A stretch of 11,714 nt of DNA, taken from positions 1 through 11,714 of the forward strand of contig AQSL01000092.1 in the NCBI GenBank assembly GCA_000403035.1. Reading direction: 5' to 3'. Positions 6,808 through 11,714 of the stretch are shown one piece after another. Both the position numbers and the translations under genes were made by a program. Positions within the stretch are counted from its first letter, which is position 1. Each line of letters starts with the position of its first letter. Source of the stretch: Candidatus Latescibacter anaerobius SCGC AAA252-E07. Its GTDB lineage: Bacteria > Latescibacterota > Latescibacteria > Latescibacterales > Latescibacteraceae. The notes under the pieces are model-generated. The model worked only from the letters and a program-made list of their open reading frames with translations. It did not search any database and had not been told where the DNA came from.

Positions 6808-7779
6808 CTATACAGTTACATTACTATTTGCTCTCATGCGTGGATCTATCAAATAAAAAAGGGAAATTTTACAAATACGTACAAATATTATTATACAGGA
6901 ATATAATAGCACTAATGCCATAATTACAGGATAATCATTTTCTTTTGCTGCTTCCACTCCAAGCCATCCCAATCCATTCCAAATAAAAACATTTTCAATT
7001 ATAACTGCTCCGCTTATGAGATAAGTAATACGTGCATCAATTAAACTGATTAAATCCAAAAGAAGATTTTGAGCAACATGTTTTGTCACTGAAGCACCAC
7101 GAGCACGTACAGCTTTTATAAATTCAGTGTTGAGAATTTTTTTGATACTGTCCTTAATTACCACACTTAATTCAATCAAATTACCATTACCAACACCGAG
7201 AAGTGTTGGAGGAATGAGAAACATGACAAATGAAAGGAGAAACTTCTGTTCTTGAATGTTACCCAATCTCCAAATTCCCATATAATCAGGATGAATATGC
7301 TGGCTTTTTAAATAGAAGTAAACACCAGTAATAGCTCCCATTCCCAGTAAGTATATTGGAATAGAAGAAAAAATATTAGAAGTGAGACAAAGACTTCTTA
7401 CAAAAAAATTTGACTCGGAGGTTGCCCATAAAATACCAATAGCCAATGATAAAATAATGGACACTAAAGAAGCACCCACAAGCAGATAAATTGTTACAGG
7501 AAAAGAATGGTAAATTCCATCAATTACATAAGAGGATTTTCTAAGAGAAAAACCGAAATCTAACTGTATAGCTTTATACAACCAGTTTATATACTTTATA
7601 AAAATTAATTGATTTTCATGATTAATATTACTAGAATCAATATACCATGAATCAGCCTCTGAGCCAGGCATCCAGTGTATAAAAAGGAAAACACCCAGTG
7701 TTACAAAAACAAAGATACTTAAAGCTTTTGTAATTTCATATCCAAAGTTGAGTATTAAAATTATTTTTTTTCTGTTCAT
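6808..7779 (-). CDS. dppB: Peptide/nickel ABC transporter permease (DppB/OppB type)
   Basis: A 323-residue inner-membrane permease that forms the translocation channel with the DppC-type subunit. Helix 1 (about 18-36) runs into WMPGSEAD, equivalent to the MPGDP landmark of the family. LDFGFSLR (73-80) matches the conserved DLGxS segment. The EAA loop that contacts the ATPase reads EFIKAVRARGAS (219-230). Further helices and IIENVFIWNGLGWLG (260-274) follow, and the protein ends with IDPRMR (311-316), the usual DPRxR terminus. Length is close to the family norm. It starts only 4 bases after the stop codon of the binding-protein gene, so the two are surely co-transcribed. Substrate cannot be read from the sequence; the dpp name is a family-level label. 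Confidence 0.92.
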   Translation of the reverse strand: MNRKKIILILNFGYEITKALSIFVFVTLGVFLFIHWMPGSEADSWYIDSSNINHENQLIFIKYINWLYKAIQLDFGFSLRKSSYVIDGIYHSFPVTIYLLVGASLVSIILSLAIGILWATSESNFFVRSLCLTSNIFSSIPIYLLGMGAITGVYFYLKSQHIHPDYMGIWRLGNIQEQKFLLSFVMFLIPPTLLGVGNGNLIELSVVIKDSIKKILNTEFIKAVRARGASVTKHVAQNLLLDLISLIDARITYLISGAVIIENVFIWNGLGWLGVEAAKENDYPVIMALVLLYSCIIIFVRICKISLFYLIDPRMRANSNVTV

Positions 7780-7783
7780 TTAA

Positions 7784-8263
7784 TTAGTCTAAAGATTCAT
7801 CAATCCACCATTCATTTACATAGGTGAAAAACTCAAAAGGATGAATCCTGACTCTCCGAACACAGTTTCTAAATACAGCACTTTTATTTAAACTCCATAA
7901 AAATGTATATGGTTGTTCATCGTTAATAACTTCATGTAATTTCCATTTAAGAAGTTTTCTTCCCTCAGCTGTGGTAGTAAAAAACATCTCATTTAGTAAT
8001 GAATCCACCTCTTCATTGCAGTATCTTGTATAATTTAAGCCATTTATACCTATCTCATCAGAAGCAAAAATTGTAGATATTTCAGCAAAAGCATTGTATT
8101 CTTTTTCTCCGAGAATCATATCAAAATCACCTCTTCGGGCTATTTCTAACCATTGTTGCTTAGGATGCTGTTCAATACGTATATCAATACCAATTTGCCT
8201 CATATCAGCTTGAAATTGTAGTGCAACCTCATTTGTTGTCTCTCTATCTGCAACAACTTTTAG
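7784..8263 (-). CDS. Family 5 peptide-binding protein, C-terminal 159 residues (5' part displaced)
   Basis: This is the 3' part of an extracytoplasmic peptide-binding protein (SBP_bac_5). The frame is open back to 8263 and meets a stop a few bases further, at 8267-8269. Its first 33 codons (8263-8165) are the same bases and the same frame as the last 33 codons of the plus-strand fragment at 10464-11714. Joining the two gives a protein of 543 residues, a normal length for the family. The tail contains GDFDMILGEKEYN, LNYTRYCNEEVDSLLNEMF, and NDEQPYTFLWSLNKSAVF, all typical of the C-terminal lobe. An internal ATG (8203) begins a 139-residue frame but is not the true start. The gene ends 4 bases before the DppB gene, as expected for the binding protein of this importer. 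Confidence 0.9.
   Translation of the reverse strand, partial: LKVVADRETTNEVALQFQADMRQIGIDIRIEQHPKQQWLEIARRGDFDMILGEKEYNAFAEISTIFASDEIGINGLNYTRYCNEEVDSLLNEMFFTTTAEGRKLLKWKLHEVINDEQPYTFLWSLNKSAVFRNCVRRVRIHPFEFFTYVNEWWIDESLD
8165..8263. repeat. Left arm of perfect 99-bp inverted repeat
   Basis: All 99 bases are the exact reverse complement of 11616-11714. Position 8165 pairs with 11714 and 8263 with 11616; the next base (8264 versus 11615) differs. The arm lies inside the peptide-binding protein coding sequence. Confidence 0.98.
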
Positions 8264-8264
8264 T
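8263..8264. other. Probable chimeric or inversion junction
   Basis: Here the minus-strand binding-protein gene loses its 5' part and, head to head, the plus-strand sorting-domain gene loses its 5' part. Two genes truncated at one base, at the exact end of a 99-bp inverted repeat whose other arm ends at the last base of the window, point to a false join in assembly. A real inversion endpoint is the alternative. Confidence 0.7.
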
Positions 8265-8990
8265 GCTCATGCTGTGTCTTATAAGGACGAATACAATTAC
8301 ATTGGAGTAACAGAGAGTGATAATGAATGGTGGAATCTTCATGAGCCCCCGGCAGTAGGTAATTATGGTTCGCTCTATTTCGAAGAGCAAAATTCTGAAG
8401 GCGGTGTTATACCGTTTTGTACCTCGTTTAAGACCACAGGAGAAGAGGGCTATTCATGGGATATGAGTTTTAATTCCAGGGGGAGAAAAGAAGAAGTTAC
8501 CTTAACATGGAATCTGACAAATACAAAAGAGGAAAGTATTCATTTTGTTCTTGTCGATCTTTCAAAAAACAAATCGGTTGATATGAATGAAATGATGGAA
8601 CATAAATTCAAAACTTTTGATCAGAAATATACTTTCCGGTTTAAAGTTGTTGCCGGCTCAAAAGAGTATGTCAGTCAATTTGTTGAAGAAATACTTGATG
8701 AATTACCTCAATCTTTTGATTTATATCAGAACTATCCAAATCCCTTTAATCTTTCGACAACTGTCAGGTTTTCTTTACCTTCTACTACACCGGTTTCTCT
8801 GAAAGTATATAATATATTGGGTCAAGAGGTTATATCTCTTATGAATGATTCAATTCTCTCTCCCGGTATACATTCGGTTCTATGGGATGGATACGATAAT
8901 TCCGGAAGGCAGATTTCTTCGGGAATTTACATTTATCAAATACGTTCACAGAACTTTATAAAGTCTCATAAAATGCTGGTGATTAAATGA
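8265..8990 (+). CDS. Secreted protein with type IX-style C-terminal sorting domain (5' truncated)
   Basis: About 241 residues of a larger secreted protein, cut at the junction at 8264; a GTG at 8274 can serve as a formal start but has no ribosome site and no signal peptide. Residues up to about 146 are beta-rich (EEVTLTWNLTNTKEESIHF, YTFRFKVVAG), like Ig-type or adhesion modules; no catalytic motif is seen. From 8703 the last 95 residues form a Por/T9SS type A sorting domain: LPQSFDLYQNYPNPFN, VSLKVYNILGQEVISL, GIHSVLWDGYDNSGRQ, SSGIYIYQI. Such domains direct export through the type IX system and anchoring at the cell surface in the FCB group. Its TGA overlaps the ATG of the TPR gene by 4 bases, so the two are translationally coupled. 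Confidence 0.85.
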   Translation, partial: AHAVSYKDEYNYIGVTESDNEWWNLHEPPAVGNYGSLYFEEQNSEGGVIPFCTSFKTTGEEGYSWDMSFNSRGRKEEVTLTWNLTNTKEESIHFVLVDLSKNKSVDMNEMMEHKFKTFDQKYTFRFKVVAGSKEYVSQFVEEILDELPQSFDLYQNYPNPFNLSTTVRFSLPSTTPVSLKVYNILGQEVISLMNDSILSPGIHSVLWDGYDNSGRQISSGIYIYQIRSQNFIKSHKMLVIK

Positions 8991-10474
8991 AAAAAAACAG
9001 TAATAAACATCTCCGGGTTTGCACGTTAATTTTATTATTGGTATTTGGGGTAGTTAATTCTGTTAAGGGTGCTACACCACAAGAATTATTTGCTAAGCAC
9101 TTATACTTTGATAGTATTGCAGAGCTTGAAAAAATGCTTGTGAAACAATCTGTCAATTCAGAGGAGACACATAATATAAAGTACATTCTTGGGTTGAATT
9201 ATTTTCGTTTGGGTTCACTTTATGACAAACTATTTTTTCATGCAGCTTTTTTTGAAAAAAAATATTATGAAAAGATAGCAGAAGATGTACCAAACATAGA
9301 CCAGAATCCCAGATTGATGTTTTTTAAGGGTATGTGTTGTTATGCACTTCGTGAGTTCGATGAATCTATAGAGTTATTTAATAATGTGGTAACGTTAGAA
9401 AATGACAATCTGAATGTGGCGCGGGCTCAGATGTGGAAAGATGCTGCAATAATTTGTAAGAAAGGTGATTCAAAATCAAACGAAGACTGGAATCGTTTAT
9501 TTACGGGAGTTACACAATCTATTTGTGTAGATGCGTTGTTTTTGCGCCATATTGAACAAAAATATCAAAAATCAGATATAAATTTTACTGTAGACAATAT
9601 TAACAAAGATGTTTTTACTCTGCGCTCATTGGTCAGTTTTTACTCGTTAAATAATGATCTGGAAAAAGCTAAAGAGTTATTAACTAATATTGATTTCGAT
9701 AAGCCTGTAGAAGCCATACAGATTGAAGGGGGCGCAAGTATAAAATTATATGATCCTTTTTTACTAAAAGCCTTTTCAAATATGGCATTTACACAGGCAA
9801 TAGTTCTATTTGAGGAATGCATTATTTCAGGAATTAACAGGGAAAGCATGCATCCTGGCTATTGGTTAGGCAGGAGTTATTTGGAACTAGGGCAGTTAAG
9901 TGATGCAATTTCTATCTTAAGTAAAGAAGATAAATATTTACAAGCATCAATATTTCTTGGCGAAGCCTATTGGAAAAATGGAGAGAGAGCAAACGCCCGG
10001 GAAATATGGAAAAAGTTAGTAAAGAAAACGGAAAACCCGATTTTATTGCGTGAGTTGGCTTATACCTACGAAAGATTGAAAGTTACTATAGATAACACGG
10101 AAGCACTTGCCCGAAAAGCACTAAATTTAAAGAAAAGTAAAGATCGGCGTCGACTTGCGTTACAACCATATTACGGCTGTTTAGGATATATATTATTCAA
10201 TCAAAAAAAAATTGAAGATGCAATTGAAGAATATGGTAATGGGTTTTTATTTGACCAGAAACATACTGTTGAAGCAAATGATCCGGAATATATACTCGAA
10301 TATTCAAAAGCAATTTTTATTCCAGATGTGCTTTCTTATGACCTAATAAATCAGTCCATGTTGACATTAAGTAAAGCATACAAAGGTGCTTTACAATTGC
10401 GTAATGCAATGTCAGGAATATATCTCATTACTTATAAAAACATGGAGGGAGGGAAGCTAAGGGATGGAATGTAA
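8987..10474 (+). CDS. Exported TPR-repeat protein
   Basis: A 495-residue protein. The N-terminus MKKNSNKHLRVCTLILLLVF with cleavage near VNSVKGA is a signal peptide, so it is periplasmic or surface-facing. Helical repeats of TPR type are visible at about 65-135 (YILGLNYFRLGSLYDKL; FFKGMCCYALREFDESIELF) and about 288-345 (GYWLGRSYLELGQLSDAI; ASIFLGEAYWKNGERANA), with another near 395-420 (GCLGYILFNQKKIEDAIEEY). TPR arrays hold protein complexes together; the partner is unknown. The start overlaps the sorting-domain gene by 4 bases (ATGA). Its 3' end overlaps the peptide-binding protein gene by 11 bases, and GGAGGGAGGG within its last codons serves as ribosome site for that gene. This tight packing argues for a shared role with the importer or surface protein. 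Confidence 0.85.
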   Translation: MKKNSNKHLRVCTLILLLVFGVVNSVKGATPQELFAKHLYFDSIAELEKMLVKQSVNSEETHNIKYILGLNYFRLGSLYDKLFFHAAFFEKKYYEKIAEDVPNIDQNPRLMFFKGMCCYALREFDESIELFNNVVTLENDNLNVARAQMWKDAAIICKKGDSKSNEDWNRLFTGVTQSICVDALFLRHIEQKYQKSDINFTVDNINKDVFTLRSLVSFYSLNNDLEKAKELLTNIDFDKPVEAIQIEGGASIKLYDPFLLKAFSNMAFTQAIVLFEECIISGINRESMHPGYWLGRSYLELGQLSDAISILSKEDKYLQASIFLGEAYWKNGERANAREIWKKLVKKTENPILLRELAYTYERLKVTIDNTEALARKALNLKKSKDRRRLALQPYYGCLGYILFNQKKIEDAIEEYGNGFLFDQKHTVEANDPEYILEYSKAIFIPDVLSYDLINQSMLTLSKAYKGALQLRNAMSGIYLITYKNMEGGKLRDGM

Positions 10475-11714
10475 AAGGAATCTAATTAGACTTCAATTGC
10501 ATAATAAGTCAAAATATGTGTTTTTAGTATTGTTAATTTTATTAATTTTTATTAAAAACTCATCGGCACAAGAGCCCAGTGTATATGGGGAATTAAAATA
10601 TTCAGAATTAAGGATGCCCGAATCATATGATCCGATTACTTCAGATTCTGGTATTGCAATGAGGCTTACTTCGATGATATTTGATCCACTAATTGGTGTT
10701 GGTCCAAATAATGAACCAATTCCTGTACTTGCAAAATCTTTTACCAAATCAGATAATGGAAGAAGTGTAATCATTGAAATGCGAAAAAATGCCAAATGGC
10801 ATGATGGCACACCGATAACTGCTGAAGATGTTGAATTTACGATAAATTTAATTAAAAATCCCGCATCAAATACCAACAGATTTATTAAAAAGAACATTAT
10901 AATGATTTCTGATGTTGAAGTTCTTGATTCTCTTCATATCATAATAAATATTAATAATCCTATTGATGAACCCGCTTTTATACTGGGATTTCCTATACTC
11001 CCCAGACATATGCAAGATAGAATAGGCTCCATGGGATTACAGCGAAATAGTGACTTTTCAATGGATCCGAGTGGTGGTGGTACAGGCAAGTTTATGTTTC
11101 GCAGCGCAATGTATAATGGTCCCATTAATCTTTCTCGAAATACAAATTATTATAATAGTAATGCATTCGTTCAAAATATACGAATGGGTATTCAACCTCT
11201 TTATGAACATATTGCTCAGTCTTTACTTTATGGGGGAATTCATTTTGCTATAGAATTGCCACCCAAATATCTTAGTATTTTTCAAAATTCAGGGAATCAT
11301 TATTTAAGAGATTATAACAGCTTATCATTTCAATATATCGGGTACAACTTTGAAAATCCTTCATTAAATCTTAGAGATGTGAGAAGAGCAATAACTTTTG
11401 GCACTGACAGGGCTCGTATGCTTCGATTGATTTTTTTAAATAAGGGCATGATTCTTTCAGGACCATATACGCCATCAGACCCGGGATATAATATTAATAT
11501 TTCTCCACTTACATTCGATCCTGAAGGTGCAAAAAAAATTCTGGATGAATGCAGTTTCACTTTGATTGATAGTGATGGTATTCGACACAATGATAGTGAG
11601 CGTTTATCATTTAATCTAAAAGTTGTTGCAGATAGAGAGACAACAAATGAGGTTGCACTACAATTTCAAGCTGATATGAGGCAAATTGGTATTGATATAC
11701 GTATTGAACAGCAT
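10464..11714 (+). CDS. Family 5 extracellular peptide-binding protein, N-terminal 417 residues (runs off window)
   Basis: The frame is open from an ATG at 10464 to the last base. A basic start and hydrophobic stretch (YVFLVLLILLIFI, 19-31) end in KNSSAQE, a signal-peptidase I type site; there is no lipobox. SBP_bac_5 landmarks follow: RLTSMIFDPLIGVGPNNEPI, LAKSF, IEMRKNAKWHDGTPITAEDV (from 105), ILPRHM (about 180), GGGTGKFMF in place of the usual GTGPYxF, and LRDVRRAITFGTDRARMLRL (the RxAIxxAIDR region). These proteins capture peptides, and sometimes nickel or haem, and deliver them to DppBC. The last 33 codons are identical to the start of the fragment at 8263, which supplies the missing C-terminus. 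It overlaps the TPR gene by 11 bases, with GGAGGGAGGG as ribosome site 10 bases upstream. Confidence 0.93.
   Translation, partial: MECKRNLIRLQLHNKSKYVFLVLLILLIFIKNSSAQEPSVYGELKYSELRMPESYDPITSDSGIAMRLTSMIFDPLIGVGPNNEPIPVLAKSFTKSDNGRSVIIEMRKNAKWHDGTPITAEDVEFTINLIKNPASNTNRFIKKNIIMISDVEVLDSLHIIININNPIDEPAFILGFPILPRHMQDRIGSMGLQRNSDFSMDPSGGGTGKFMFRSAMYNGPINLSRNTNYYNSNAFVQNIRMGIQPLYEHIAQSLLYGGIHFAIELPPKYLSIFQNSGNHYLRDYNSLSFQYIGYNFENPSLNLRDVRRAITFGTDRARMLRLIFLNKGMILSGPYTPSDPGYNINISPLTFDPEGAKKILDECSFTLIDSDGIRHNDSERLSFNLKVVADRETTNEVALQFQADMRQIGIDIRIEQH
11616..11714. repeat. Right arm of perfect 99-bp inverted repeat
   Basis: This is the exact reverse complement of 8165-8263 and ends on the last base of the window, so the true extent of identity to the right is unknown. 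It encodes residues 385-417 of the peptide-binding protein. Confidence 0.98.

Noticed and set aside
7784..8203. 139-residue frame as a complete small gene
   Set aside because: It is the C-terminal lobe of a family 5 binding protein. The upstream 33-codon overlap shows the frame continues in the 10464-11714 fragment.
8214..8273. In-frame extension of the sorting-domain gene into the repeat arm, resembling a signal peptide (VVSLSATTFSAHA)
   Set aside because: These codons are the antisense of the binding-protein coding sequence in the 99-bp arm. The resemblance to a signal peptide is accidental and depends on the suspect join.
10493..10897. 134-codon minus-strand frame
   Set aside because: It is a shadow of the peptide-binding protein, whose HDGTPITAEDV motif lies in the opposite strand.

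Overview
This AT-rich window looks like a complete contig from an uncultured bacterium of the FCB group (Bacteroidota and relatives). The clue is a type IX secretion-style C-terminal sorting domain (LYQNYPNPFN followed by WDGYDNSGRQISSGIY) on a protein encoded at 8265-8990. The lipoprotein, the FHA proteins and the LPP20/DUF4384-like protein are compatible with this but do not fix the phylum.

Layout. Positions 1-1098 form a gene-poor left edge. It holds the last 47 codons of a serine-recombinase-type protein, a 44-bp 3' half of a tRNA-Val(GAC) gene, a 9-bp tandem repeat and a GC-richer patch. A secreted LPP20/DUF4384-like protein (1099-1980, +) then faces a long minus-strand gene run across a 17-bp-stem hairpin terminator (2037-2087). 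In transcription order, the minus run is the C-terminal part of a family 5 peptide-binding protein, two permeases (DppB, DppC), two ATPases (DppD, DppF), a small lipoprotein and two FHA-domain proteins. From 8265 onward the strand switches: a 5'-truncated sorting-domain protein, a TPR protein and the N-terminal part of a peptide-binding protein run on the plus strand to the last base.

The key observation is that the last 99 bases (11616-11714) are the perfect reverse complement of 8165-8263. The plus-strand binding-protein fragment (417 codons) and the minus-strand fragment share these 99 bases in the same reading frame. Joined there, they give one 543-residue peptide-binding protein. The strand switch at 8263/8264 is therefore probably an assembly fold-back or, less likely, an inversion across 99-bp inverted repeats. 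In the inferred true order, ten genes are co-directional over about 9.5 kb: sorting-domain protein, TPR protein, binding protein, DppB, DppC, DppD, DppF, lipoprotein, FHA, FHA-TM, terminator.

How the genes may work together: the binding protein, two permeases and two ATPases make a complete peptide/nickel-type importer. The sorting-domain protein, TPR protein, lipoprotein and FHA proteins suggest that uptake is tied to a surface-exported protein and to phosphothreonine-dependent signalling. That link is inference from position only. No wholly new system can be claimed from the sequence alone.
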